64,000 nt of DNA from Agapanthus africanus (GCA_030015575.1 CM057342.1:257510867-257574866), one strand, 5' to 3'; positions 34,456 through 47,980 are shown, counted from the stretch's first letter. Notes: generated from the letters alone by a model not told the origin. Numbers and translations are program-made.

Positions 34456-36602
34456 TGTTGGCTATAGTGCCCTCAAGTCAATTATTGTAATCGCAGGCAC
34501 GCGATTGTGATGATTGAGGGAGGACCTATACTGGTAGAACAGACTTACTCGAGATGATAGTATGCTATCTGGTTTGTTTCTGTCATCATGTACATGCATT
34601 ATGCTTTATTATAGATCACTATTATATGTTGATAGAGCCCATAGAATTCTTGCTTGACTACCAGCATTATGACGACGATCATATACGTGGGAGCTGGGTG
34701 GTCTGTAAGCACATCCTTAAATGTCCCTAGTCGAGAGAGTATCGAGACTGGGCATCAATACTCCGGAGTAGACTAATGTATACTTTTCGAGACCCCGATG
34801 AGGGGCGGTGGCCGGTCTTATAAGCCATTGGTATCAGTTAGTCACCTAAGATAGTATACAGGTGCTCATTGGGTTATGAGTACACTGGATGGACTCGCCG
34901 GGAACATGCTAGATAGTATTATACCTATTGTCAGATAGCAGTTCTCAGGTGAGATGAGTACAAGTTAGTCTGTCGACCTGAGATCGTCATTTATCTTATG
35001 TGACTTTCTATTATGCTTTGATTACTACCCTACAATGGCTCAAAGGAGTCGTGCAAACAGCTTTTAGTTGGGTACAGTTCCGAGCCACACGGAGCAATGA
35101 GCATATCGTCGGGGATTCATCTCTCCCGGTATTGGGGGTTGATGTTGCGCGGTGCACGGATGGCCATCACCAAAAATCCTTGGCCAAGGTAGACGAGAAT
35201 TACTGATTTGGATCAGTGGTTTCTTAGTGGGTGATGGGCTTCATATCGACACGAAATATCGAATTATTAAGAGTCTGACATTATCCACCCCCCTAGACTC
35301 GATATACGATACTCTTAGACGAACAGACCGGACCGTATGGAGATTGTCACTGACAGGCTCAGTAGGGGTTCGGATGAGTTTGCTCGTCGGCCTTCCTTTC
35401 GCTCAATACCTAGGTAGCCATTACGTATAACTAGTCCGCTGACGTGCTTATGGTTAAACCCACTGCCAACGTATTGACGAGTCTTTAGAGTCCCACAAAG
35501 AGGGTTTCTCTGGTTCTAGAGAAATGATGTAGTAGCCGTATTGGATACGTGCAGGGTTCCGATCGAATGATTGTACTAGTTACCTGGACTTTCGATCGGA
35601 CGGTTGATAATACTAGCCGGCTCGGGGTTAAGCCGGATTATTAAATCAGGTATTGATTTAATAATTTACGTATATGTATTTCGATATGTATATTCTAGTA
35701 TTATGTTCTTTGTGTTATTTTATCTCTTTGGTTATTCGTATTTTGATACGAATACAGGTATGTATATACAGTTGAGTATAATCCGTATTTATACAGAAAA
35801 CATTCTAGAAGATGGACACCTCATTTTGGATTATCCATTTATTTATTTAAATGGAAATGAGTTGTAAAGGTAAAGAAGAGAGTATGGTGAGACCCATGCT
35901 TGAATAGTGTTGACAAATAAATTGTTAATTCATTTGTGCTCACTATTCAAGTATGGTTGCATTATTATATTTAGAAAATGTGTTTTACAAAACCATGCTT
36001 GATGTTTTTCTCTCTCTAGTTTTTGCTCACTTGTTTCCTCACTTGAGTTTTTACTCACTTGAGTTTTATTCACATAAGAGTTTGGCATGGTTGGTTTTTG
36101 TAAACACACTCACCATTTGGTTATCTCTCTTCACTACCTTTCTTGAGCTCCTCCTCCTTCTTCTTCATCTTCTACCCTACCATCTCATGTGTTGAGAATC
36201 AAGGGTAGAAGAAGAGATAGATAAACACTTTGAGTAACACACTACATCCCTAGACACTCTATATTAGCAATCTAGAGTCTCTAGTTGCTTCACTAGATTC
36301 TTAGTGTGAAGTTAGAGCCATGAGCTGCATCCCTCGGATGGGATCATCTTCGACGGAGGAACACCAACGGCCAAGTACGATCGAGGAAACCTCTAGGTGC
36401 TAAGGAAGATGGTAGAAGACCGAAGGACATGGTTCATTCGGTATATCACTTCTATCACAGTAGATAACCTCTTTGTAGTTTGCTAGTTTCATGTTTGGTT
36501 TCGATTCTAAGTAGTTGTTTCTAGCGCCAAGTTTTTTAAATACCAAAATTTTTGTTCTGCATCGGCTACGGTAGATGGCCAGGGTGCTAGAAAACCACAA
36601 CA
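34456..36602 (+). repeat. 5' LTR of plus-strand copia
   Basis: TGTTGGCTATAG...CCACAACA. It is 2.1 kb. The interior is shared with the LTR fragment at 16438-18142. The open frames in it are repeated in the partner LTR and have no known domain. Confidence 0.9.
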
Positions 36603-36614
36603 TGGTATCAGAGC
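36603..36614 (+). promoter_or_regulatory. Primer binding site of plus-strand copia
   Basis: TGGTATCAGAGC immediately after the LTR. A decayed second copy follows at 36817-36828 (TAGTACAGAGCC, preceded by an LTR-end-like ACCCAACA), about 215 bp further in. Confidence 0.95.
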
Positions 36615-37885
36615 TACTAGGCAGGGATGCCGACCCATGGGGGGTTCTCACTGTGGTGACACTAGTGGCGAAACGCAGGCTCTTACCCCCAGGGTGCCCC
36701 ATACGGTTATATGGTCCGGCAGGTGGTATTCCATCGCGAGGGGATTACGTAAAAAGTAGCTGCTGAGGGACCTATGGGCGCCACAGCCAGTTTCCGCTGC
36801 GCTGACTGACCCAACATAGTACAGAGCCACCCAAACAATAGAAACTAGTAGTAGAAGATGCATCAGTTTCAAAACCGAAAAATTCCGATTTCAAAACCCA
36901 CTCTCTGTTCTGAAAAATTTTTGATCTTTAAAATTTTTTTAAACATGTGCAGAAGCTTACTCTAGACTAGATAGTGACACACAATGAAAACGAGCAGTTT
37001 TCATCAAGATTGGACCGGCAGAAATGTGGTTTTGGCCGGCCTCACCTTTTCATTATTCACCTTTGGACCTCGTTTTCATTCTATGTTTTGGGTTTTGTAA
37101 ATTGGTATTTTTGGTCATGTTTAATTTGCCCCAGATTTCACTTAGTGTTATCTTTACTTGGGGGTAACTTGGAAAGTTTCAAAAGTTGAAATTTTGCATC
37201 GTTAATATCTGTATGTGGTGTATGTGTTTTTCAAACGTCGTCTATTTGCTATATGTCGTTTAGACGGGGTTTCACATACTTACTTATACTGCTGTGATGT
37301 TGATATTTGTGATGGCTATGTTTGGATTGTCGTGTGGGATAGCCACTGTGTCCGACATGTGGACTGCCGTTTCTGCCAATTTGTATATTCTTTTATTGGG
37401 GCATGACCGGGTTGAAGTCGATGTCGCCATTGTATATATACTTTTCTTTTCTGTACTAGGATTACCCCGCGGTGGAGTGCTCGAGTAGCCGGGTTCTAGA
37501 GGGCAACGGGCCCACATCTCATGGCGTTGAGATGGAGGGGTCCTTATTCTAGAATTGGCGGGTTATTCGCCGTACTCTTAGGGGGTATAGGATGACCCAT
37601 AAAAGGGTGCTCAAGTTACTGGATAACCTGAAGTGCTGGGTGGCCCATTCACTTTGTTGATTGGGGTTGCCTCACTTCTGAGATTGGCGGGTAACTTGCC
37701 ACACTCGTAGGGGTTTTTGTTATACATTGCATAGGCTATCCACACGACCGGGGAATGTCGGGTCTCATTTGCGGCTCAAATGAAACCCGGGGCTCCTAGA
37801 TTATCCATTATTCTTTGTTGCTTATTGCTTTTCTGTGATGTTGCTTATATCATGCTTGGGATGAATGTTATATATATATATATAC

Positions 37886-37913
37886 ATTTATTTATTTATT
37901 TATTTATTTATTT
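37886..37913. repeat. TTTA microsatellite
   Basis: About seven tandem ATTT units, preceded by a TA run from about 37869. A simple-sequence tract within the copia leader. Confidence 0.9.
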
Positions 37914-38179
37914 ATATATACTAGTAGATGTTTTTAAATATTTTGCATCCGCACTAGTCCAGCCCCCGCTCTGCCGTTAGTTAAGTAACCTAACGGTGCA
38001 TGACGAGGCCCCGTGGCGAATGCGAATGGCATATACGTACATTGTATTTTCATTATTTTCTGGTGTGATATGGATTAATTGATGGGACCGCGTTAGTTTT
38101 GATTAATACAAGGAAAAATAAACCTAAATGATGTTGGAACCAAGTTTTTAAAAAACTGACATCACAGACGTTTCCTTTT

Positions 38180-38410
38180 TCTTTGCACAGCGGTATTCGG
38201 TTTTGAATATCCAGCACCTCATTCAACGAGGCAAGAGCCGAGATCCCTTCATAGGGAATGACCTCTTGGGCAAAAGTTTGCGTTTTTGTAATAACTTCAC
38301 TATAGTCAATTCTTTTGCTTTGCATCATGGTATTCAGTTAGGAATATTGTGCACCTTATTTGATGAAAAAAGAGCCGAGATCCCTTCACAGGGAGTGACC
38401 TCTTTAGCAA
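38180..38410 (+). repeat. Paired leader repeat of copia (plus-strand copy)
   Basis: Two units containing AGAGCCGAGATCCCTTCA (38244 and 38370 regions). The second reads FALHHGIQLGILCTLFDEKR on the plus strand, the sense strand of this element, matching the peptide form in the two minus-strand relatives. Confidence 0.72.
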
Positions 38411-39070
38411 AAGTTTACGCCACTATATATTTTTAAAACTACTCGGGTTCCTTCAACGATATAAGTTCATTACGTTAAAGGTTTTCGCCAAAAACCAGCC
38501 GTAGCCCTCTATCATTTCCTATGAGTATTGCTCAGTATTCGTGCTGCGTATATTAGCATTGTCAAGGCGTAGTGTACGGTAGCTGAGTATTACTTGTTTG
38601 TAGCATTAGATGTGATTAGTCAAGATAGTCGTACGGTCATGTTGCCATTGTCAAGGACTCGTACGGGTGGGCTTAATGCAATCAAGATAATGATGGGTTG
38701 AACTTGACTAGGACTCTTTGATATGTTGGCAATGTCAAGGTCATATGGATCCTAGGGGCAAAAACCACATAGGAAGTTTCAAATATACAGGAAACCTTCC
38801 AGGCATGTGCAAACCTTCTGGAGTATGGTGACTTGAGTGGCTTCCATCAACTTATCATGCAATGATAGTTGGGTCCTGATTCCCACTGATGAGTAGGTGT
38901 TACTCCTCGGGTGATTTTCATATGATCCCGACTAATTATCCTTTTAGGGTTTGAAGGAGAATTCGAGGAAACGGTGGGAGCCATCCTGATTAGATAAAAT
39001 GATTAACCAATCTAATCTAGGTTAGAGTGCATACTGAGTGTTTCTTCTCTCTCTCTCTTTGGCAGCGACC

Positions 39071-42000
39071 ATGAACCGACCCTAAACTAAAACTCATGAA
39101 CCAAGTTAACCGAACCTTCTTAAAACACTTTGGCTTTTGGATTGTCATAGTCGCATATATCCCTGCCGCTTCTACTTTCCCTTTGCATTTTTCAGAATAC
39201 TCTATATCACTACGAAGATCCATATTGCTTAGATATGTCATCGTATAGTTACATACATACTTTCTTGTTTCTGTTCGAGGATGGATTCCGGTTCTGGAGA
39301 AATTGAATAAAATTATTTGGTTGTCTTTTCTTTTTCACTTCTCTCAGGTTGTGAGAGCTCCTAGTATTAGGAGAGTACACCTATTACACTTATTGGATAG
39401 TCTTCTTTCAAACCATAGGCAGGTGCCGAAAGGTAGGAAAGGAAGAAAACCAATTAGCCTAAGTGTGGTGTACAGAAGGTAATAAGTAAAGACATATAAA
39501 GGGATTAGAGTGAGGGCAAAGGAAATTGCGACTACTATCATTCACGACAAAGCCGCGTATACCCCTACCACTCCTACTTCCCCTTTGCATTTCTCCAGAA
39601 CACTCCATATCACTACGAAAATCCATATTGCTTTGATATGCCATCGTATAGTTACATACGAACTCGAAAGAACTTGTTTCAGTTCGAGGATGGTTTCCGG
39701 TTCGGGAGAAATTGAATAGGATTATTCGGTTATCTTTTCTCTTTACCTTCTCTCAGGTTCCGAGGGCTCCTGGTATTAGGAGAGTACACTTATTACACTT
39801 ATTGGATAGTCTTCTTCCAAACCCTAGGCTGGTGCCGAAAGATAAGGAAGAAAACCAATTAGCCTAAGTATGGTGTACAGAAGATAAGAAGTAAAAACAT
39901 ATGAAGGGATTAGAGTGAGGACAAGGAAATATACGGTTACTGTCATGAATCTGGATAGTGGAAGAGGCATTACGAGGAATACCCGGCCACCCTTTCGAAA
40001 CATTTTCATGTTTCAGTTCCACGGTGCAATGTTAATTGAAAACTGTTTTCCCAATTAAATTCTGACTCCAGGGTATGTATTTACCTGACTTGATTCTCAC
40101 ACCTGTATGGCGTTATGGATGCTGAGTGGGAGTAAGATATTGGGAATTGGGTGATTAGATCCTCCATATATCAGAATTCTTTGTAATTGGTGATATTTGA
40201 GGAAATCACCTGGGTTTTGCCTGACGGAAAATATTTGGTTTGAATATCTGTTTGTATGCACCAATTTCAAACTGATATATCTGTACGTTTATTTTATAAA
40301 GAGAGATATAACCTTTTGAAATTATGTGTATGACATTTACCTATATCAGTTGATAGTTAAGTAAGGAGTATTCAACAACGGTGTAATTCTTCTTAACCAT
40401 ATTACAGTTTTCAAACTACAATGCACAAGATTTGAGTTATTAAACTCAGAGGACTTATACAAAGTATTGTATGTTGTCCGGTGTCCATTAGAACAAAGGA
40501 GTTGGTACTCATACTATATTCCGTTTACTTATGACTTCTTTGGTTTTAGACAAGTATTTCGTTGAAATACAAGGTCCAGATTTTGAGAAGTTATAGGTAA
40601 AAGAATAAAGTAGAGAACCATATGTTGCAAGTATCAGGATTCTTCGAAATGATTGAAGATGTAGATACTTATGCTAGGTATTCCGTTGTAAGTAATATAT
40701 TTGAGAACTTGTTTCTCTCTCAGGTTACTCATCCGTGAGTACGCTCCTTGATGAGTAATGCTACTTGGATTCTTCCATTTAGTTGTTATGCAGTGGAAAC
40801 AGCTGCATGTATTTTGAATATGGTTCCAATTAAATTAGTGCATTTGTTTCTATATTGGATACAAAATGGATTCATATCTTAACAATGTTAAGGTATATGG
40901 AGTTGTCCGGCTTATGCTTAAAACCAGAATCCGGATAAATTCTAGGCACGTTTCAGTAATGGCAGTTTGTAGGTTATCCCAGGTTTTGACGAGGGTTAAC
41001 ATTCTACCATTTGGAAGATCAATATTTATTGCTCTTGACTCGCCATCTCTTTAGTAAAATGAATTCTTTTCAGAAAAACATTAGTGCGAGTATAGTAGAA
41101 CTGGAAGTGATTTCAGAACCACAAACGATTACTGAAAATTTAGTAGAACCTGAGGATTCAATTGGTTTCGAAAATCCATTAGCTACTCTGTAGATTTGAT
41201 GGGTAACCTCATCCACCTGAGAGGTACTTCGGTCTCCTCAAAGACGGTGACAGAGAGCTTTTTTATTACCCAAGCTTGCATCTACCGCTATTCTAGACTA
41301 TGAGATCTGGCAAGAGGATGAGTATAACATCGTTCTAAATTAGCTTTAGAAGTGCACGTGTATATGACTCTACCAGAGGGTTGTTGTAGTCAGTGGGAGA
41401 AGCGGAAGCATGGTGGGCAAGGAGCTTATATCTATTTATAGACTAAAACGAGTATAGCGGAGATAGATCATCTAGTTTTGATGTGATAGTCATAAAGTTT
41501 GATTTCATCAGAATAACAGATGGACTTGGTAAGAAGGGAGTAGGGAGTGATGTCCTGGTATTTAGATGACATGCTCTTGATAGGAAGTGATATTCCTATA
41601 CTACGATTGGTTATACTGTGATTGTCACAAGGTGTTTCTCCACATAGGATCTGGATAAAATATCATGAATTCTGATAACTAAATCTATGGTTTTAGATAT
41701 AGATTTAGGAAGTGTCCCAATTCGGGTACTTGACACTATTCTAAAGTGTTTTAGAATGGATGACTCATGGCGTGGTGGTGTACCCGCAGGTGATGGAGTC
41801 ACCCTCTCTAAAGAGATGTCTTCTAGACTGATGATGAAAGGGATTTGCATGCTTGGCATATCACTTGCTTAGGCAATTAAGTTAATCATGAAATGACAAT
41901 TACCACACCAGATATTGCTTTTGCATTAGCTGTAATAAGCATATATCAATCCAATCCTGGAGAAACGTTGGGAAGCAGTTATGAACATAAGTGGATGTTC

Positions 42001-42491
42001 TTGGTATATAGTAACGGCAGCCCTTCAACAGGCGGTTATCATTTCTGGCTTCCAAGGTGACCTGGATGACAGAGTGACTGTCAGAGTTATAGTTTTCCCT
42101 CTTTTGAGGGGCAGTATGTTGGATAAGTAGTCCAAGAGGATACTGAGGAAGGCATGGCTCAGGATACTGATTAAATTCAATGGAAGATACGGCCTAAGAA
42201 ATATTTTGGATTTTGAGTTCATTTGTGAACTAGGTCCCATCAGATATCCAGACAAATTCTAAGACAGGTATCATTCATTTCAGGAGATAGCCTTTCTCCG
42301 CGAAATTGAGATATAGAGAGATAAAGATAGAAACATTGGAGCGGATCCACTCACTGAGGCTATTTCTCGAACACAATAGTTTCACAAACGGGCTTTGCAA
42401 GACTAATTAGTAGAGAAGTTGGGTGTTCGGTATCACATGGGCTGTGAGTATGCAAAACCGCAATAATTAGCCTTAAGTGCAAGTGAGAGAT
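39071..42491 (+). pseudogene. Copia pol remnants, plus strand
   Basis: Strongly decayed pol from the conserved start context (CAGCGACCATG) to the polypurine-like AAGTGAGAGA before 42492. Recognisable pieces are an integrase C-terminal piece near 40.87 kb and a region near 41.08-41.2 kb matching VELEEVPDTQTVTEDLVEPE of the young copy. RT and RNase H relics are scattered over 41.3-42.4 kb. Many breaks and rearrangements, including a 405-bp duplication. Confidence 0.65.
39147..39960 (+). repeat. Tandem duplication of about 405 bp
   Basis: Two diverged copies in direct order. TCGTATAGTTACATAC occurs at 39241 and 39644, and GGAGAGTACAC with ACTTATTGGATAGTCTTCTT occurs in both halves. Each copy has a short inverted motif (CTCCTAGTATTAGGAG in the first). 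The unit is not seen in the other two copia elements. No gene recognised. Confidence 0.8.
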
Positions 42492-44622
42492 TGTTGGCTA
42501 TAGTACCCTTAAGTCAATTATTATAATCACAGGAACGCGGTTGTGATGATTGAGGGAGGACTTATACAGGTAGAACAGTCTTACTCAAGATGCTAGTATG
42601 CAATCTGGTTTGTTTCTGTCATCATGTACATGCATTATGTGGTATTACAGATCACTGTTACATGTTGATAGAGCCCATAGGATTCTTGCTTGATTACCAG
42701 CATTATGATGGCGATCATATACGTTGGAGCTGGGTGGTCTATAAGCATATCCTTAAATGTCTCTAGTCGAGGGAGTATTGAGACTGGGCATCGATACTCC
42801 GAAATAGATTAGTGTATACTTTTCGAGGCCTCGACGAGGGGCGGTGGCCGGTCTCACAAGCCATTGGTGTCAGTTAGTCACCTAAGATAGTATACAGGTG
42901 CTTATTGGGTTATGAGTATACTGGACAGACTCGCCGGGAACATGCTAGATGGTATTATACCTATTATCAGATAGCGATTCTCAGTTGACATGAGTACAAG
43001 TTAGTCTGTCAACCTGAGCTCGTCATTTGTCTCGTATGAGTTCCCACTGCGCTTTGATTACTACCCCACCATGGCTTAATGGAGTCATGCAAACAGGTTT
43101 TAGTTGGGTACAATCCCGAGCCACATGGAGATAATGAGCGGATCGTCGGGGATTCGTCTCTCCCGGTATTGGGGGTTGATGTCGCACGGTGCACTGGTGG
43201 CCATCACCAGAAATCCTTGGCCAAGGTAGACGAGAATTACTGATTTGGATTAGTAGTTTCTCAGAGGGAGATTGGCTTCATACCGACACGAAATATCTTA
43301 TAATTAGGGGTCTGACTTTATCCACCCCCTAGTCTCGATATGCGATACTCTTAGATGAACAGACCGGACTGTATGGAGATTGTTACTGACAGGCTCAGCA
43401 GGGGTTCGGATGATCTTGCTCGCCGGCCTTCCTTTCGCTCAATACTTGGGTAGCCATTATGTACAGCTAGTGCCACTGACGTGCTTGTGGTTAAACCGAC
43501 TGCCAGCGTATTGACGAGTCTTTAGAGTCCACAGAGGGTTTCCTTGGTTCTTATGAAATGATGTAGTAGCCGTATTGGATACGTGCAAGGTTCCGATCGA
43601 ATAATTGTACTAGTTACCCGGACTTTCGATCGGATAGTTGATAATACTAGCCGGCTCGGGATTGAGCCGAATTATTAAATCAGGTATTGATTTAATAATT
43701 TGTGTATATGTATTTCGATATGTATATTCTAGTATTATGTTACTTATGTTATTCTATCTCTTTGGGTATTCGTATTTTGGTATGAATACAGGTATGCATA
43801 TACAGTTGAGTGTAATCCGTATTTATATGGAAAACATTCTAGAAGGTGGACACCTCATTTTGGATTATCCATTTGTTTATTTAAATGGAAATGAGGTGTA
43901 AAGGTAAAGAAGAGAGTATGGTGAGACCCATGCTTGAATAGTGTTGACAAATGAATTGTTAATTCGTTTGTGCTCACTATTCAAGTATGATTGCATTATT
44001 ATATTTGGAAAATGTCTTTTACAAAACCATGCTTGATGTTTTTCTCTTTTTGCTCACTTGTTTCCTCACTTGAGTTTTTACTCACTTGAGTTTTCTTCAC
44101 ATGAGATTTTGGCATGGTTGGTTTTTGTAAACACTCTCACCGTTTGGTTATCTCTCTTCACTACCTTTCTTGAGCTCCTCCTCCTTCTTCTTCATCTTCT
44201 ACCCTACCATCTCATGTGTTGAGAATCAAGGGTAGAAGAAGAGATGGATAAACACTTTGAGCAACACACTACATCCCTAGGCACTCTAGATTAGCAACCT
44301 AGAGTCCCTAGTTGCTTCACTAGATTCTTAGTGTGAAGTTAGAGCCATGAGCTACATCCCTCGGGTGGATCATCTTCGATGGTGGAAGACCGGAGGCTAA
44401 GTTCGATCGAGGAAACCTCTAGGAGCTAAGGAAGATGGTGGAAGACCGAAGGACATGGTTCATTCAGTATATCACTTCTATCATAGTAGATAACCTCTTT
44501 GTAGTTTGCTAGTTTCATGTTTTATTCTAGGTAGGTTTTTCTAGCGCCATGTTTTTTAAACACCAAAATTTTTGTTCTGCATCGGCCACGGTAGATGGCC
44601 AGGGCGCTAGCAAACCCCAACA
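42492..44622 (+). repeat. 3' LTR of plus-strand copia
   Basis: Partner of 34456-36602, ending CCCCAACA followed by the GATAG duplication. Similarity is clear throughout with scattered substitutions and small gaps. Confidence 0.9.
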
Positions 44623-44627
44623 GATAG

Positions 44628-46272
44628 CGGGCCTCGAGATCGTTATCGACATGGGAATCAAAGACCTCCTTATATATGGAGACTCCCAGCTGATCGTTAG
44701 CCAAGTAAATGGCGACTATCAGATATGCAAGCCGGAGCTGATAAAGTATGGCGAAAAAGTGCAACAACCGTTGACACAAATCCCCTCCTACATCCTGGAG
44801 AGTATACCGCGTGCATAAAACAGCAAGGCGGATGCGTTGGCCAAATTGGCTAAGGAATTAGCCGACGAAGACCTCGAAGATGTAAAGATCATTGTGCAAA
44901 CTCGCAGGATCCTCGCACTGACAGAAATATCTTTGGGAGACTTAACAGAGCCATCTAAAGGAAAAGAAATGACCGAACAAGTAGCCTTTCAAATAGAGGA
45001 CGAAGAAGAGGTCAAGGATTGGAGGGAAGTCTTCATAGACTACTTCAAATCCAAACGAACACTCAAAAATGCGTCGTTTAGACATCAGCTCATGAAACGA
45101 GCTTTGTCATTCGCCTTCGTCAATGATACTCTATATAAGAGATCGTTCGACCGTCTGTGGCTAAGATACCTGGGACCAGAAGAAGCGAAGAGAGTCGTCC
45201 AAGAAACTCACGACGGAATCTACGGTTCTTATCAAGCTGGGCCAAAGATGAAGCTAAAGATAAAAAGAATGGGTTACTATTAGCCCACAATGATTCAGGA
45301 CTGCCTCGAGTATGCAAAGCAGTGTCACTCGTACCAAATTCATGGGGACTTCATCCACCAAAATCCAAATCCGCTACACCCAACAGTGGCTAGCTGGCCG
45401 TTCAAAATGTGGGGAATCGATATAATTAGCCCCATTGAACCGACATCGTCCAAAGGACATCGGTTCATACTGGCATCGACCGACCACTTCTCCAAGTGGG
45501 CAGAAGGAGTACCACTAAGAGAGGTGAAGACGGAGAACATCTTCATTTCTTCAGGACACATGTCATCTGTCGGTTCAGCACTCCGCGACGAATTATCTCG
45601 GATAATGGGCCAGCATATAGAAGCCATAAAGTCAGTCGCTTCACGCAATAGTATAAAATAGATTGGTGATACTCTTCAGTCTATAATTCTTGGGCCAACG
45701 ATCTAGCTGAAGCCTTCATCAAGACCTTGACAAAGATTATAAAGAAGACGGTGTCCAGAAACAAAAAAAAAGACTGGCACGAAAGGCTGCACGAAGCTTT
45801 ATGGACGTACCGAACAACGTTTAAAACAGCTACGAATACAACACCATACGCATTGGTATTCAGCACAGAAGCAGTGCTTCCCCTTGAAATATAACTCCCT
45901 TCACTGCGAGTAGCGGTCCGATACAAGCTAACAAATGAAGAAAATGCTCATCTTCGGCTTGAGGATCTCGACACCCTCGACGAAACTCGCCTTATAGCAC
46001 AACAAAACCTGGAGACTTATAAGTCAAGGATGACACAGTCATATGAAAAACTGACCAGGCCGAGAACATTTCACCAAGGCAAACTCGTGCTAGTCGTCAA
46101 AAGACCAATGATCCCCAATCGTGCAAAACGGGGGAAATTCGAGCCGAACTATGAAGGCCCGTACATCATAGAAAAAGTCTACCAAAGTGGAGCCTACCTG
46201 CTCATTGATATACATAGCGAAGGACCCTTCCGGCCAATAAACGGCCGATTCTTCAAAAAATACTATGCCTAA
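44628..46272 (+). pseudogene. Tat second RNase H (rest) and integrase
   Basis: After the copia insertion the plus strand continues with IKDLLIYGDSQLIVSQVNGD (second RNase H), a KADALAKLAKELADED segment, then an integrase: zinc-region relic (CLEYAKQCHSYQ), core (MWGIDIISPI, ASTDHFSKWAEGVPLREV), the segment ALWTYRTTFKTATNTTPYAL and a C-terminal part with RGKFEPNYEGPYIIEKVYQS and GAYLLIDIHSEGPFRPINGR. These follow typical Tat pol order. It ends at 46272. Fossil with several breaks. Confidence 0.87.
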
Positions 46273-46373
46273 CTAGTCATGACCTAGGTCAATGATAGAT
46301 GATGACGCTCGTGTCCACTCGCTATCTTCCTAAGTCAAAATCTCTGAGAGTAGTATACAAAGAAGCTCCGTTG

Positions 46374-46965
46374 CCTCAAACATGGCGACAAAGGACTGAG
46401 ATGTCCTTAAACTAGAAATTCGCCTCAAACATGGCGCCAAAGGACCGAGATGTCCTTAAACTAGAAATTCACCTCAAACATGGCGACAACGGACAGAGAT
46501 GTTCTTAAACTAAAAATTCACCTCAAATATAGCGATAACAGACTGAGATGTCCCTAAACTAAAACACCGCCTCAAATATGGCAATATAAGACCGAGAAGT
46601 CCTTAAACTAATTATCTTCCTCAAACATGGCAGTACGGACCGAGAAGTCCCTAAACTGACAACGGACCGACATGTCCTTAAACTAAAACTTCATCTCAAA
46701 AACGGCAATACCGGACCGAAAAGTCTTTAAACTAATTACTCGCCTCAAATATGGCGATGCTGGACCGAAAAGTGCTTAACCTAATTACTCGTCTCAAACA
46801 TGGTGATACTGGACCGAAAAGTCCTTAAACTAATTAATTGCCTCAAACATGGCGATACAGGACCGAGATGTTCCTAATCTAAAATTTCGCCTCGAACATG
46901 GAGATATAGGACCAAAACATCCCCTAACTAGCGTATCGCCCCAAATACGGCAATACGCTCCCTTA
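46374..46965 (+). repeat. Tandem array, 49-bp unit, about 12 copies
   Basis: Each unit starts CCTCAAACATGGCGA and contains GGACCGAGATGTCCTTAAAC. Starts at 46374, 46423, 46472, 46521, 46570 and 46619 keep an exact 49-bp step; later units drift. Two further units lie at about 51221-51330, beyond the solo LTR, tying that stretch to the same element. Confidence 0.9.
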
Positions 46966-47115
46966 AGATCTATATTGCAATCGAAATCTCGACGACGAGG
47001 ATTGCAACTCAAGCCCTACCGGCTATACAGCTACTCCAGCGATGAAGCCACCCTCAAATCCCACCGGGAAACAGATGGGTCATCTGCAACGAAGCTACTT
47101 CCGAGAGTTTTGCAA

Positions 47116-47383
47116 AAAAAAGGTATGTCCACAAGCAAAATGGGCACGGATGAAAACCCGAAAGGACGCCATGAATAAAAACAGCAGGGCTACCGGCGAG
47201 CTTGTGAAAACTCGGAAGGGGCGCGATCTCGTTAAAAAAAATTAAAAATTTTTAAAAACGGTATGTCTACAAGAAAAATGGGCACGGATGAAAACCCGAA
47301 AGGGAGCTGTGAGTAAAAACAGCAGGACTGCATGCGAGTTTGTGAAAACCCGGAAAGGGTGCAAACTCGTGAAATAAAAAATT
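47116..47383 (+). repeat. Tandem repeat, about 138-bp unit, two copies
   Basis: Both copies contain ATGGGCACGGATGAAAACCC and a TTGTGAAAAC segment, and end in an A-rich run. Confidence 0.85.
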
Positions 47384-47391
47384 CATATGCA

Positions 47392-47915
47392 CTTGCAAAG
47401 TCCTCTCGACTTTGTGAGGAGAAAATACCTTCATGAAATCCTTACGACTCACAAAGGAGCAACACACTTAGGAATCCTCATGATTCCTAAATAGAAATTA
47501 CACTTGTGAGATCCTCATGTCTCATAAGGAGAATTCCCTTTATGAGGCCCCTCACGGCTCATAAGATTCGAAAGCCTTAAGCTACAGGGATCTGAACATG
47601 TTCTTAAGCCGTCACATCCCCCAAGTTGCCCTACAGGCGGTCCAATATTGACCCTTATATACAATCCACGGGCACGAATAAATATTTCCCCTCCAAGTTC
47701 CACCAATGGCGAGAAATGTCCCCATATGGTGAACGATACTTGTAAGTCCTCTCGACTTATAAGGAGAAAACACTCTTACAAGATCCTTACGACTTACAAG
47801 AGAAAATATCACTTGGGAATCCCTACGATTCCTAAGGAGAAAATACGCCTACGAGATCCTCACGACTCGTAGGGAGAAATACCTTTATGAGACACTTACG
47901 GCGCATAAAGTTAAA
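47392..47915 (+). repeat. Degenerate short-unit array
   Basis: Units of about 40-45 bp of the form (dyad)-AGATCCTCACGACT-(dyad)-AGGAGAAA, at about 47392-47570 and again 47735-47915. Each unit contains a small inverted pair such as CGACTTTG...CAAAGTCC. The piece between the two blocks has ATACAATCCACGGGCAC, which recurs in similar form near 48545 and 51460. Confidence 0.7.
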
Positions 47916-47980
47916 AAGACTTAGTCGACAGGATCCTAACCCTGTTTGCTAAGCCACCTTTATTCAGATCAACAAAGGCA

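Larger units (their letters stand above)
36615..39070 (+). other. Copia leader without gag (plus-strand copy)
   Basis: 2.5 kb. Contains the second primer-site relic (36817-36828), the stem-loop (37974-37996), an AT and TTTA microsatellite (about 37870-37920), the paired repeat (38180-38410), and the pre-pol block shared with 25.9-26.5 kb. It ends in a pyrimidine tract and CAG just before the ATG at 39071. No gag domain visible. The GC hairpin of the relatives is not recognisable here. Confidence 0.7.
34456..44622 (+). mobile_element. Older Angela-like Ty1/copia element, plus strand
   Basis: 10.2 kb with LTRs 34456-36602 and 42492-44622, which differ by roughly one base in ten by eye over their first 150 bases, so an older insertion than its minus-strand relative. 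It has an exact GATAG duplication (34451-34455, 44623-44627). The initiator-Met primer site is at 36603. It has the same plan as the other two: long leader with the paired repeat and stem-loop, acceptor-like site, then pol. Pol is heavily decayed with many breaks. Confidence 0.9.

Noticed and set aside
35604-35867. 87-residue frame, nearly repeated at 43638-43901
   Set aside because: Its recurrence is explained by the LTR pair of one copia element; no domain, so not called as a gene.
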